Origin: Chitinophaga ginsengisegetis
GTDB lineage: Bacteria > Bacteroidota > Bacteroidia > Chitinophagales > Chitinophagaceae
DNA length: 64,000 nucleotides
Assembly (NCBI RefSeq): GCF_900168065.1
Contig: NZ_FUZZ01000003.1
Coordinates: forward strand, 434,001 to 498,000
Reading direction: 5' to 3'
The number at the start of each line of letters is the position of its first letter. Position 1 is the stretch's first letter. Positions 7,802-16,573 of the stretch are shown here, piece by piece. A program made the translations under genes and the position numbers. A model generated the notes under the pieces. It saw only the letters and a program-made list of their open reading frames with translations. It had not been told where the DNA came from and did not search any database.

Positions 7802-9340
7802 ATGGCTTGTGCCGGATGTGGTACGGGTGTGGAAGGGAAGCCGTCAGGATGCAAGAGTAATGGAGGATGCAGCACGGGAGGTTGTAACAGACTGAATGTG
7901 TTTGACTGGCTGTCCAATATTCCCCTTGGTGATAGCTTAGCACCATTTGACATTATAGAAGTGAGTTTTAACAATGGCAGCCGCAAGGACTTTTTCCGTA
8001 ACGTAACCAAACAATTCTTTGATAAAGGAGAAATGGTTACTGTAGAAGGAGTTAGCGGATTTGACGTTGGTACAGTAAGCCTGACGGGCGAACTGGTAAA
8101 ACTACAAATGAAGAAGCGACGCGCTGAAGACACACCCGAAGTAAAAAAAGTTCTACGCCGTTCAACTAACGACGACCTGCAGCGAATGAATGACAACAAG
8201 TCCCGCGAGAAAGAGGCGCTCATAAAATCCAGAGCCCTTGCCCGCAACCTCGGACTTGAAATGAAACTGGCAGAAGTGGAAATACAGGCCGATGGCCGTA
8301 AAGCCACTTTCTTCTACACCGCAGACGATCGTGTTGATTTTAGAGAATTGATCAAAGTATATGCCTCTGAATTCAGGGCCAAGGTGGAAATGCGCCAGAT
8401 AGGCGCCCGCCAGGAAGCCGGAAAAGTAGGTGGCATCGGCAGTTGCGGCAGGGAGTTATGCTGCTCCACGTGGCTGTCTGATTTCAAAAGCGTGAATACT
8501 ACCGCTGCCCGGTACCAGAACCTGTCTATCAACCAGGCCAAGCTATCCGGACAATGCGGCCGTTTGAAATGCTGCCTCAACTACGAGCTCGATACCTACC
8601 TCGATGCCCTGAAAGACTTCCCCGACGATGCGGATAACATTGAAACTGCCGGCGGCGTTGCCCACCTGCAGAAACGGGATATCTTCAAAAGCCTCATGTG
8701 GTATTCTTATGAAGGCAGTAACAAACAGTATCCACTCACCATTTCCAGGGCTAAGGAAATACGCCTCCTGAATAAGCAGGGTATTAAGCCAGATGACCTG
8801 AAACCGGTAGAAGTAGTAACCGCCAAACCAAAAGAAACGGATCTCGGATACGCAGATGTGGTTGGGTTAATCAGTCTGAAATCTCTCGAAAAAACAGCAC
8901 AAAAGCGTAAACAGAAAGATAAAGACAAACAAAAACAACAAAGAGGCGGAGAACGTGGCGAGCGTGGAGAACGCCCGGAACGCGGGGAACCCAAACAAGC
9001 CCAGGGCCAGGGTCAGCCAAGAACTGATTCCCCCAAAGCTGGTCAAAGACCCGATAACCGCCAGCAAGGTGATCGTAAACCGAAGCCGGACAACCGCCAG
9101 CGGCAACAAGGTGGAGGCCAGCCCAAACAGGGTCGTGAACAACAACCCCGTAACGAGCAACAGCCACCACGCCCGGACCAACAGCAGGGACAAAGACAAC
9201 CAGCTGCTCCGAAACAACCCGGACAACAACCGGCGCAACCCGGTCAGGGAGGCGCTCCCCGGCAAGACAGGCGTCCGCCACGGCATAAACACCGGCCGCC
9301 TAATCCTAATAAAAACAACAATCCTGAAAAGGGACAATAA
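7802..9340 (+). CDS. ricT: PSP1 / RicT-family regulatory iron-sulfur protein with a long disordered tail
   Basis: The N-terminus is Cys-rich (residues 3, 6, 17, 23, 28). The PSP1 domain follows, with the two conserved Cys clusters GSCGRELCCSTWL and GQCGRLKCCLNYE, which in the B. subtilis RicT (YaaT) complex bind an Fe-S cluster. That complex (RicA/F/T) affects RNase Y-dependent RNA processing; whether this is so in Bacteroidota is inference. The ATG at 7802 (MACAGCGTG) is chosen over an upstream TTG because it matches family N-termini. The last ~130 residues are almost only Gln, Pro, Arg, Gly, Asn and Lys, with RGERGERGER-like stretches; they should be disordered and may bind RNA. Confidence 0.9.
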   Translation: MACAGCGTGVEGKPSGCKSNGGCSTGGCNRLNVFDWLSNIPLGDSLAPFDIIEVSFNNGSRKDFFRNVTKQFFDKGEMVTVEGVSGFDVGTVSLTGELVKLQMKKRRAEDTPEVKKVLRRSTNDDLQRMNDNKSREKEALIKSRALARNLGLEMKLAEVEIQADGRKATFFYTADDRVDFRELIKVYASEFRAKVEMRQIGARQEAGKVGGIGSCGRELCCSTWLSDFKSVNTTAARYQNLSINQAKLSGQCGRLKCCLNYELDTYLDALKDFPDDADNIETAGGVAHLQKRDIFKSLMWYSYEGSNKQYPLTISRAKEIRLLNKQGIKPDDLKPVEVVTAKPKETDLGYADVVGLISLKSLEKTAQKRKQKDKDKQKQQRGGERGERGERPERGEPKQAQGQGQPRTDSPKAGQRPDNRQQGDRKPKPDNRQRQQGGGQPKQGREQQPRNEQQPPRPDQQQGQRQPAAPKQPGQQPAQPGQGGAPRQDRRPPRHKHRPPNPNKNNNPEKGQ

Positions 9341-9345
9341 AAATG

Positions 9346-9374
9346 AAAAAGACAACCAGCCGGTTGTCTTTTTT
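9346..9374 (+). terminator. Intrinsic terminator of ricT
   Basis: GACAACC-AGCC-GGTTGTC, a perfect 7-bp stem, is flanked by A residues on the left and six T residues on the right, 10 bp after the ricT stop codon. Confidence 0.9.
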
Positions 9375-9630
9375 ATTGCCTGTATATTTTAACGGGCACA
9401 TGGGGCCTTATATCTCCTGTTAACATTACTTCCCGGATGCCTCTGCGATACTTCGGACCTGCGTATCTGATGGACTATCCATGCACTATCTATACTGTTC
9501 CCATGCACTCCTCATGCACTCCTCATGCACTATTGATGCACTATCCATGCACTATGTCCCCTCAGCCCCCCTTCGGGGACAGCAGATTTTTGAAATACCA
9601 GATGATGGAAATGTAATCAGAGAAAACCAA
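9375..9630. other. Noncoding stretch with an 11-bp periodic repeat and a GC hairpin
   Basis: Between the ricT terminator and the next gene's terminator no convincing gene is seen; short open frames here are mostly repeat. The stretch holds the 11-bp repeat array at 9470-9553 and a hairpin at 9556-9580 (GTCCCC...GGGGAC). Confidence 0.6.
9470..9557. repeat. 11-bp tandem repeat array (ATGCACT-N4), about eight units
   Basis: ATGCACT occurs at 9481, 9503, 9514, 9525, 9536 and 9547, with degenerate copies in the exact missing phase at 9470 (ATGGACT) and 9492 (ATACTGT). The period is 11 bp, close to one DNA helical turn. Confidence 0.9.
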
Positions 9631-9660
9631 ATAAAAGGCCGCCCAGACGAGGCAGCCTTT
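9631..9660 (-). terminator. Intrinsic terminator of the nucleoid-associated protein gene
   Basis: On the minus strand AAAGGCTGCC pairs with GGCGGCCTTT (one mismatch) and is followed by TATTT. It lies about 100 bp beyond the stop codon of the minus-strand gene. Confidence 0.75.
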
Positions 9661-9762
9661 GTTAACAATTGGTTTTTGCTTATGAGAAAACTTAAAAAAT
9701 GCTAATTTATATCTCTTCACAAAATCAATCACACAGGCGCCTCTACTGTCTGTCACACGGTT

Positions 9763-10815
9763 TTACGCTTCATTTTCAAACAGTAGCTTATAATAGTTCA
9801 TGTTAGTGGCTTCGTCGAAACCGCGCTCAATCATCTCGCGGTTGCCATGAATATATACATGAAAGTTACGATCCAATTTCAGAATGCTCTTAAATACTTT
9901 CTGCTGTTTCTTTACAGCAGGTGCAGATATTTCAAATTCGTCAGGGATATCTTGTTGAAAATGATTCGCATATTCGTTTCGGTACTCCTTAAAAGAAGCT
10001 ATGGCGTCGGGATGACCCAGTACTTCTTTCGCAAAATCGTCCAGTTGGAATTGTTCTTTTTCCTTGAAATAAGCGGCTGATTTATTTAACAGATCTACCT
10101 GATCCACTCTGTCCATCTCATACTCCGTTGGCAATTTGTTGTGTATAAACTGTTTACACATGTCCACCGCGGTTTCTGTCTGATGGTAACTATCCTCCCG
10201 GCGCTGTACCTGTAAAAAGGCATCCTTCCAATACACCGCCTCGGTTTGTTTGCTGTTGCTATCTACGATACTTACCTTAAAGCCCTCGGTTTCTTCCGTA
10301 TTAAATACCAGACAACCTTTATCCAGCTTATTAATATTTATACCGTCCTCGTAATTTACCTGGTAATTCTCGTCTGCCAGAAATACTTTCAAATAAGTAT
10401 CGCGGTTCTCCGACTTAAAAATGCCTATGGCTTCTACCTCTTCACCATCCACCTGACACTTGCTAAAGTAGGCTATATAAAGCTCTCCCCCTTTGATTTT
10501 AGGATGGGTGGAATGTTTATATAGATGTTTGGCAATATTGACCGACTGCTCCTGGAATTCATTTTGGTCAGTAAATATACGTCGACAATATTGAAATATT
10601 TCATTCAATTGCAGATCTGCGTCATGACGGAATCTGAAATACTCTGCTGCATTGGCAAACGGCTGAATAAAATATGTTACCAATAACTGGCTGATCGTTT
10701 CATCCTCCAGCTGCAAAGGCGCTTTGGAACAGAGCAGGGCCTCGTCGTTAGTGGGATTCCCTACCTTGTGTATCGTTAATTGCGCCAAATCTTTAAACTC
10801 CGAAACATGGATCAT
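9763..10815 (-). CDS. Nucleoid-associated protein, NdpA/YejK-like
   Basis: The 350-residue protein resembles the NdpA/YejK family (PF04245), which copurifies with the nucleoid in E. coli and has no enzymatic signature. Family-like features are the N-terminal IHKVGNP region, the central beta-rich segment around GGELYIAYF and AIGIFKSE, and a C-terminal FKSILKLDRNFHVYIHGN block near residues 303-323. The initiating ATG lies only 5 nt downstream of a perfect TAATTTTG box, so the transcript is probably leaderless and the start is well supported. It is a single-gene unit. Confidence 0.85.
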   Translation of the reverse strand: MIHVSEFKDLAQLTIHKVGNPTNDEALLCSKAPLQLEDETISQLLVTYFIQPFANAAEYFRFRHDADLQLNEIFQYCRRIFTDQNEFQEQSVNIAKHLYKHSTHPKIKGGELYIAYFSKCQVDGEEVEAIGIFKSENRDTYLKVFLADENYQVNYEDGININKLDKGCLVFNTEETEGFKVSIVDSNSKQTEAVYWKDAFLQVQRREDSYHQTETAVDMCKQFIHNKLPTEYEMDRVDQVDLLNKSAAYFKEKEQFQLDDFAKEVLGHPDAIASFKEYRNEYANHFQQDIPDEFEISAPAVKKQQKVFKSILKLDRNFHVYIHGNREMIERGFDEATNMNYYKLLFENEA

Positions 10816-10820
10816 GGGCG

Positions 10821-10848
10821 CAAAATTAATAAATTAGTTGACAGGCAA
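10821..10848 (-). promoter_or_regulatory. Promoter of the nucleoid-associated protein gene
   Basis: On the minus strand TTG (10848-10846), a 17-bp spacer and TAATTTTG (10828-10821) match the Bacteroidota -33/-7 pattern. The start codon at 10815 sits where transcription should begin. Confidence 0.65.
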
Positions 10849-10968
10849 CAGATCCGTTTTCCCCGGTAATTATTTCTTGATAATTTCATTACATACCCTC
10901 CCTCCCATCCATATACGCTGAAAAATCTGGAATAGTTCCTTAATTTAAAGTTTCAAAATAAAACGAAC

Positions 10969-11871
10969 ATGAGAAAATATATCTGCCTGCTGGCAATGAT
11001 GGCCGGATACGGCCTCCCGCTGATGGCGCAGCAAAAAAACACACACAGACCTGTATACGAAACCCGCGACCTGACAGCAGAAAATATGTTTTCCGTAAAT
11101 ATTGAAGGACCCAACTTTGACAAAGCAGGCAATTTTTACGTAGTAAATTTTCAACAGGATGGTACCATTGGTAAGATAAATACCAAAACCGGCGCCGGCG
11201 AAATATTTGTAACACTGCCCGATAGCAGCATCGCCAATGGCATTCATTTCAACAGCAAAGGAACCATGTTCCTCCCGGATTTCATCCGGCATAATGTGCT
11301 CACTATTGACATGAAAACCAAAAAAGTAGGCGTATACGTTCACTCTGATCAGTTCAATCAACCTAATGATCTCTGTATCAACAGCAAAGACCAGATCTTT
11401 GTCAGCGATCCCAAATGGGCCAGCAACACCGGCCAGATCTGGCGAATAGACCCCGGCAACCATACCCCCATCCTGCTCGAAGGCAATATGGGCACCACCA
11501 ACGGTATTGAACTCAGCCCCGACGAAAAAACACTGTATGTAAACGAAAGCGTGCAACGGAAGATCTGGAAATACAAGGTGGATAAAGCCGGTAACATCTC
11601 CCGGAAAACCTTATTCGCTACCTTCCCCGACTTTGGTTTTGATGGTATGAAATGCGATAAAGTGGGAAATCTCTACGTGGCCAGGTGGGGAAAAGGCGTG
11701 ATCGCCGTGCTGTCGCCGAAAGGAAAGCTGATCCAGGAAGTACCCCTGAAAGGAAAACAATGCAGCAACCTCGTGTTTGGGGATAAAGACGGCAAAACCG
11801 TGTATGTAACCCTGCAGGACCGGAAATGCGTGGAAACATTCCGGGTAACGATACCGGGTAAACGCTTTTAA
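10969..11871 (+). CDS. SMP-30/gluconolactonase-like beta-propeller protein, exported
   Basis: The 300-residue product has a cleavable signal peptide (residues 1-20, ending in LMAQQ) and then a six-bladed propeller of the SMP-30/gluconolactonase/strictosidine-synthase group. Repeating blade signatures are FDKAGNFYVVNF, FNSKGTMFLPDF, NSKDQIFVSDP, SPDEKTLYVNES and DKVGNLYVARW. Members of this fold hydrolyse lactones or bind metals, but the substrate here cannot be named. Periplasmic location is inferred. It is convergent with the glycosidase gene and shares a terminator with it. Confidence 0.85.
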   Translation: MRKYICLLAMMAGYGLPLMAQQKNTHRPVYETRDLTAENMFSVNIEGPNFDKAGNFYVVNFQQDGTIGKINTKTGAGEIFVTLPDSSIANGIHFNSKGTMFLPDFIRHNVLTIDMKTKKVGVYVHSDQFNQPNDLCINSKDQIFVSDPKWASNTGQIWRIDPGNHTPILLEGNMGTTNGIELSPDEKTLYVNESVQRKIWKYKVDKAGNISRKTLFATFPDFGFDGMKCDKVGNLYVARWGKGVIAVLSPKGKLIQEVPLKGKQCSNLVFGDKDGKTVYVTLQDRKCVETFRVTIPGKRF

Positions 11872-11880
11872 CTACGCTAT

Positions 11881-11922
11881 AAAAAAGAAGGGGGACATCA
11901 GCTGATGTCCCCCTTCTTTTTA
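11881..11922. terminator. Bidirectional terminator (30-bp perfect palindrome)
   Basis: GAAGGGGGACATCAG and its exact complement form a 30-bp palindrome at 11887-11916. A residues lie before it and T residues after it. It ends both the plus-strand propeller gene and the minus-strand glycosidase gene. Confidence 0.92.
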
Positions 11923-11930
11923 GTTATAAC

Positions 11931-14900
11931 TTACTTTATAATCAGCAGCCAGCCCTTATTCTTTTCTACAGGGATGCTGGCATCTTTACCAAACACCTGC
12001 CCCTGCTGGAAGCTGCGTATATCCGGCGCCGTTATCACTGCCTTTGCAGGGTCTATGCCCAGCGCTTTCCAGTCGATGGTGAGTTTAACCGTGGTGTTTT
12101 CCGGCGCCCAGCTGGCCAGGGAAACCAGTACCGCGCCATCTTTCCGGTAAATAGTAGCCGGCACCAGCGGGTTATTGGTTTTAACCGGGTTGTTCTCTAC
12201 CCAGTAGCCAATCATTTTTGTTCCCTGCATACCAAAATCATCCCACACTTTCCAGATAGGACGGGGATCAGATGTAGCCGTCCACGGCATGCGGTTAGTC
12301 ATCCCATACACCATACCACGCCACTGGTTACCGCCATCCTGGAGCATTTCACCCATCAGGCCAAAGGGAATACCGCTTACTTCCGTGAGGAAAAAATCCG
12401 GATCATTCTTCTCATAATCAAAATATTCACCAAACCAAAGCCTGTTCAGGTAAGGGAAATGCTCCATATAAAGTACCGCACTGTTAATAAATCCATCGGA
12501 TTTATTATACTGGTTGGCAGAATGCAGATCAATAATACCCGGATGGTTATCCTTTGTGAGCACACGTTTCACGCGCTTCATGGTTACCCGGTCAAAAGCC
12601 ACATCGTCCAGGTAAATACCATCAATGCCTACGTTTTGCACCAGCCAGTTCATCCCTTCCACATAATAGTTATGCCAGCGGTTCATGCCGCTGTTGATGA
12701 GGGCGGCATCCTTAAACTCCGGTACAAACCACGCCGCGATGTAATCTTTACCTACGTGCTCCTGCAGCCAGGAGAAGCCACCGCCGTTACCGGAAGTATA
12801 TACTTCATGCCCCAAACTGCGCAGCGGGAAGGTTTCCCAGGCATGGTTCGACAACTCCCTTACGGTATTATAGATCTTCACTTTCAATCCTTTCTGGTGC
12901 GCAGATGTAATGTAATCCTTCATTGCGCTCCATTCAATGAACGGATAGTTAATCCAGGGGTTGATGTCGTTGCCGTGGTGAATGTTTACCACCGTAGCCC
13001 CGGTAGCTTTAATGCTGTCGAGGTTATTATACCGGTGATAGAAACGGGTAGACCACTGGAAATCGGTGTTAACCGGGTGAAACGGCGTAATGATCAGGTG
13101 GAAGTTATAATACAGCACCTCTCCTTTATGCAGGGTTCTTTCACCACTGTAGTTGTTTACCAGTATGGCTTTCCCTTTTTCACCGATGGTGATACCGCCT
13201 TTATTGCCATTACCCCAGGAAGTGGGCAACAGTAAAGGTTTCTGCAGGTAGAAGTTTGTATTCAGCGGGCGTACGTAATTTTCATCCCGCAGGTTAAACT
13301 GGATACCGGCATTCACATCGCCGATCCAGGCGCCGTCCTGGTTTTTACTTTTCACATCCCACTTCCAGTCGATCTTTTCCGGACGTACCCCGCCCTTCTG
13401 GTTCAGCCCCATCATATACTTTGAGGCGCCTTTATCAAATGGCAGGTGCATCGTGATATCCTTCAGGGATACGTCTTCCAGGGCAGTTACTTTTACGGTA
13501 TAGTCGAGGAAGCCGTCAAATTCGAGGGAGGCGTTTACTTCCATTTCCAGGCCGGTAGTGGTGTTCACTGCTTTCCAGCTGATTTTGCCGGGCGTTTGTT
13601 TGGTAACCTGCCAGCCATTGCTTTGCCAGTGAAGATCCTTGCCGGTAGCGGCATTGATGAAATGGAAATGTACCGGTTCGGTGAAAATATTTTTGGGCTG
13701 TGTGGACAGCGAAGTCATTTCAGGCGTAAAAAAAGTCTGGATCTGGGCAGGGAAGCCATCTTTGTTGATACTTACTTTACGGCCCAGTAAGCTGATCACG
13801 CTGTCTTTCATTTCCAGTGGCGTATAAGGGGCGATCACGGCGTCGTCCTGTGCCAGCGTGGAGTTCAGCCATTTCAGGCGGGTTTGTTTCCAGGGCTCGT
13901 TAAAGCCGCTGTTCACTGCCAGTTTATCCGTTACCGTTAGGGTGATCCTTACCGGCATGGCAGGCATACCTTCCGCCTTTACAGTGGCAATCCCTTTATA
14001 GATACCTGCTGCAGCGTTTTCCGGAACATCTATGCCGCACCACATGGCCTGTACTTTTCCCTCCGGGATATTCACCGTGGCTGAAAAAGGTTTTGCATCA
14101 TAAGTGGTACCGGTGGTATTGATACAGTTGAGTTGTGTTGCCGGAATCGTTTGACCAGTAGCCGTTTTCAGATCGGCAAAAGAAATCTGTACATCCTTCA
14201 TTTCATGACGGGCGTAAATGCCCAGCTGAAATGCGTAGTATTCTCCTTTACCGGCTTCGCCGGAGAAGGACTGCGAAGGTCCTTTCTTTATCCAGCGCTG
14301 TGGCAGGTCGTCCGTCATTTTAATGGGAAACTGCCTGTCTTCAGGGAACAGCATATAGCCGCCACCCGGATGTTTCAGCAGCAGTTGCTTTCTTTCTGCT
14401 TCCGTGGCAATTACTTCCATCGGGTAAAAAGTATTGAAGCTGTCGATGGCTTCCAGCTGCTTCACGGTGGTATTGGGCTTTATGCCTGCCGGTATGGATT
14501 GCAGCCAGTTGTTATCAGCGGTTTGTTCCGGCGCCAGGTACACACCTTTCGGATAGTTATCGCGGCCTTCATTCCTGGAGGGCAGGTAATAAATATAGTA
14601 GTCGCCTTTACCGGAGGTGGGTTCAAAGCAGATATCGCCTTGTTCACGGGTAAGCGCCAGCGCTTTTACGTTGGTAACCTTTTGTTTTGTTCTGGCATCT
14701 TCAATAATGATCCGTTTCAGCTCCGGATGTTCATCGCGGCGGCGCCAGGGGATTACTACGCGGGCTACGCCGGTGGCGCCGTTGAAGGTAACTACCGCAC
14801 GGTGGTTACCGAGCGAGTCTGCATTCCAGTTGTTGTTGCTATTGGTATACTTCAACTCCTGGGCGAGCGCTGTGGTAAGGAAGCTGAAAGTAAGTCCTGC

Positions 14901-14951
14901 CAGCAGCAATCCTTTCCTGAAATTGCGGGAAGGGTGGTTTGTCTGATACAT
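11931..14951 (-). CDS. Exported putative glycoside hydrolase (DUF6067 / GH123-like)
   Basis: The 1006-residue protein begins with a signal peptide (about residues 1-31, ...TTALAQ). An N-terminal beta-sandwich region follows, then a TIM-barrel segment containing LKVKIYNTVRELSNHAWE and GIDGIYLDDVAFDR, whose Asp pair is a plausible catalytic site, and a C-terminal beta domain. It resembles DUF6067 proteins related to GH123 (beta-N-acetylgalactosaminidases); the substrate is inference. It is the last gene of the sigma-FecR-SusC-SusD locus, after a terminator hairpin that may lower its expression relative to susCD. Confidence 0.8.
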   Translation of the reverse strand: MYQTNHPSRNFRKGLLLAGLTFSFLTTALAQELKYTNSNNNWNADSLGNHRAVVTFNGATGVARVVIPWRRRDEHPELKRIIIEDARTKQKVTNVKALALTREQGDICFEPTSGKGDYYIYYLPSRNEGRDNYPKGVYLAPEQTADNNWLQSIPAGIKPNTTVKQLEAIDSFNTFYPMEVIATEAERKQLLLKHPGGGYMLFPEDRQFPIKMTDDLPQRWIKKGPSQSFSGEAGKGEYYAFQLGIYARHEMKDVQISFADLKTATGQTIPATQLNCINTTGTTYDAKPFSATVNIPEGKVQAMWCGIDVPENAAAGIYKGIATVKAEGMPAMPVRITLTVTDKLAVNSGFNEPWKQTRLKWLNSTLAQDDAVIAPYTPLEMKDSVISLLGRKVSINKDGFPAQIQTFFTPEMTSLSTQPKNIFTEPVHFHFINAATGKDLHWQSNGWQVTKQTPGKISWKAVNTTTGLEMEVNASLEFDGFLDYTVKVTALEDVSLKDITMHLPFDKGASKYMMGLNQKGGVRPEKIDWKWDVKSKNQDGAWIGDVNAGIQFNLRDENYVRPLNTNFYLQKPLLLPTSWGNGNKGGITIGEKGKAILVNNYSGERTLHKGEVLYYNFHLIITPFHPVNTDFQWSTRFYHRYNNLDSIKATGATVVNIHHGNDINPWINYPFIEWSAMKDYITSAHQKGLKVKIYNTVRELSNHAWETFPLRSLGHEVYTSGNGGGFSWLQEHVGKDYIAAWFVPEFKDAALINSGMNRWHNYYVEGMNWLVQNVGIDGIYLDDVAFDRVTMKRVKRVLTKDNHPGIIDLHSANQYNKSDGFINSAVLYMEHFPYLNRLWFGEYFDYEKNDPDFFLTEVSGIPFGLMGEMLQDGGNQWRGMVYGMTNRMPWTATSDPRPIWKVWDDFGMQGTKMIGYWVENNPVKTNNPLVPATIYRKDGAVLVSLASWAPENTTVKLTIDWKALGIDPAKAVITAPDIRSFQQGQVFGKDASIPVEKNKGWLLIIK

Positions 14952-15033
14952 GAAGGATAATCAATTTTTTAAATGTTCACCGGTTATAAATTTACTACTG
15001 TTGCGGTTTCTTTTCCTGATTATTTTATAAAAG

Positions 15034-15060
15034 CAAAAGCCCCGGTGAACGGGGCTTTTA
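15034..15060 (-). terminator. Hairpin between susD and the glycosidase gene
   Basis: AAAAGCCCCG-TTCAC-CGGGGCTTTT on the minus strand is a strong stem followed by TGCTTTTAT. It may partly terminate the susCD message before the downstream glycosidase gene. Confidence 0.8.
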
Positions 15061-15069
15061 CCGGTATTT

Positions 15070-16557
15070 CTATTGGATCGGGTTTTGCACCAGGTTAGGA
15101 TCAAGCAATATTTCCTGCTCGGGAATAAAGTGTACCACCCTTGCATCTGTATAGGAAACTGTTTGCGGATTGGTTTGCACGCCGGGATAATTCCGGTATA
15201 CATTCCGGTTGTTGCGGAACAGGTCAAATACACGATGTGTTTCAAAGGCCAGTTCCAGGCGGCGTTCGTCCAGTACTACATCCAGCACAGAAGCATAGCC
15301 ATGCAGGTCTGATACGGTGAACAGTGCCGCGCCGCTTAATCCGGCTCTTTTACGGATGGTGTTTACATCATCGATGGCGGCAGCGTTATTGTTCAGCTTC
15401 GCATTGGCTTCTGCACGGATAAGGTACATTTCAGCCAGGCGCAATACCACCGGTGAACTGAGGGTAGGCACGTTATCCTGGTTGGAATATTTCAGCACAT
15501 ACCATTTGGGTACGCCGTTGCGGGAAGCCATTACTTTCTGGCCGCCGGCATTCACGGAATCCCGGCCATCAGCGCCTTTCAGGTAAACCGCCTGCACAAA
15601 GGAGTTACGGGCATCTGCCGGATATTTGTGCAGCAGATCGAGGTACGATTGCGAAGCATACATTTCGCCATAACCCATACCACCGGGCGACATATAATAC
15701 ATAGAGCCGATAGAGCCCCAGGTACGGTCGTCCTGCAGGGTATGATGAATAGCAAAGATGGTTTCCTTATTGTTTTCATTGGTTTTGGTATAGTATCCGG
15801 GAAGATCAGATGTATTCACCAGGGAATACTGACCTGAAGTGATCACAGAATCTGCATAAATACGGGCAGAATCATTTTTTCCCATGTAGAGATATACCCT
15901 TGCCAGTAAAGCCATAGCGCCGTATTTGGTGGCATAGCTGTTGGTGTTGGAGTTATCCATCAGGTCTTTTCCTTTCTTCAGATCTGCTACTACCTGCGCG
16001 TATACATCTTTTACGGTGCTACGTTTAGGCATCGCAGTTATATCGAACTTAGTTACCACCGGTACGCCCAGGTTAGTTGCAGGGTTCTGTGTATAAGGAC
16101 GGCCGAAAGACCTTACCAGGCTGAAATGTACAAAGGCGCGGATGAACAGGTTTTCCCCGATCATTTTATTCACGGCATCCGACTTACCTTCCGTCATTAC
16201 TTCCAGCAGCTTATTACAGCCGTTGATAGCCTTGTATCCTGCCCGCCAGATCTGCAATGCATTGGCCTGGTTGGTGAGGTGTCCGTAAGTATAAGAATAG
16301 AAGAGCGCATCGGTAGTGGCACCGCTCAACGCCACATCATCACTTGGGAACTCTCCCATCTGGAAATAGTTGCGCGTAAAACTTTCTTCTTTCAGTAACG
16401 CATAATTACCCACAGTAGCCGCCGGCCATTTAGTTTCATCTTTCAGGATATTATCATCCGGAACAGCACTATACGGGTCTTTCTTCAATGAACAGGAAGT
16501 AGCCACTGACAACAGCAACAGTCCTGCAAAATATTTCGACATGTGTTTCATGATCAT
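15070..16557 (-). CDS. SusD/RagB-family outer-membrane lipoprotein
   Basis: SusD proteins cover the SusC barrel as a lid and capture glycan or peptide ligands at the cell surface. The 495-residue protein has a lipoprotein signal (LLLLSVATSC, lipidated Cys at about 22), the N-terminal TPR-like helices with FIRAFVHFSLVRSFGRPYTQ, and the C-terminal hallmark LRLAEMYLIRAEANAKL and LDERRLELAFETHRVFDLFR. It starts 16 bp after the SusC stop codon. Two internal ATGs (third and sixth codons) are alternative starts. Confidence 0.96.
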   Translation of the reverse strand: MIMKHMSKYFAGLLLLSVATSCSLKKDPYSAVPDDNILKDETKWPAATVGNYALLKEESFTRNYFQMGEFPSDDVALSGATTDALFYSYTYGHLTNQANALQIWRAGYKAINGCNKLLEVMTEGKSDAVNKMIGENLFIRAFVHFSLVRSFGRPYTQNPATNLGVPVVTKFDITAMPKRSTVKDVYAQVVADLKKGKDLMDNSNTNSYATKYGAMALLARVYLYMGKNDSARIYADSVITSGQYSLVNTSDLPGYYTKTNENNKETIFAIHHTLQDDRTWGSIGSMYYMSPGGMGYGEMYASQSYLDLLHKYPADARNSFVQAVYLKGADGRDSVNAGGQKVMASRNGVPKWYVLKYSNQDNVPTLSSPVVLRLAEMYLIRAEANAKLNNNAAAIDDVNTIRKRAGLSGAALFTVSDLHGYASVLDVVLDERRLELAFETHRVFDLFRNNRNVYRNYPGVQTNPQTVSYTDARVVHFIPEQEILLDPNLVQNPIQ

Positions 16558-16573
16558 CTCTTTTTAGCTCCTG

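Noticed and set aside
9470..9557. CRISPR array
   Set aside because: The unit is 11 bp with 4-bp variable parts, far shorter than repeat plus spacer, and no cas genes are present.
9481..9756. Short overlapping open frames on both strands (plus 9481-9705, minus 9562-9756)
   Set aside because: They consist largely of the 11-bp repeat array and a terminator and have no start context or known motif.
12459..13235. 258-residue plus-strand open frame
   Set aside because: Lies wholly inside the minus-strand DUF6067 glycosidase gene, which has a signal peptide, family motifs and operon context; the plus frame has no recognisable domain.
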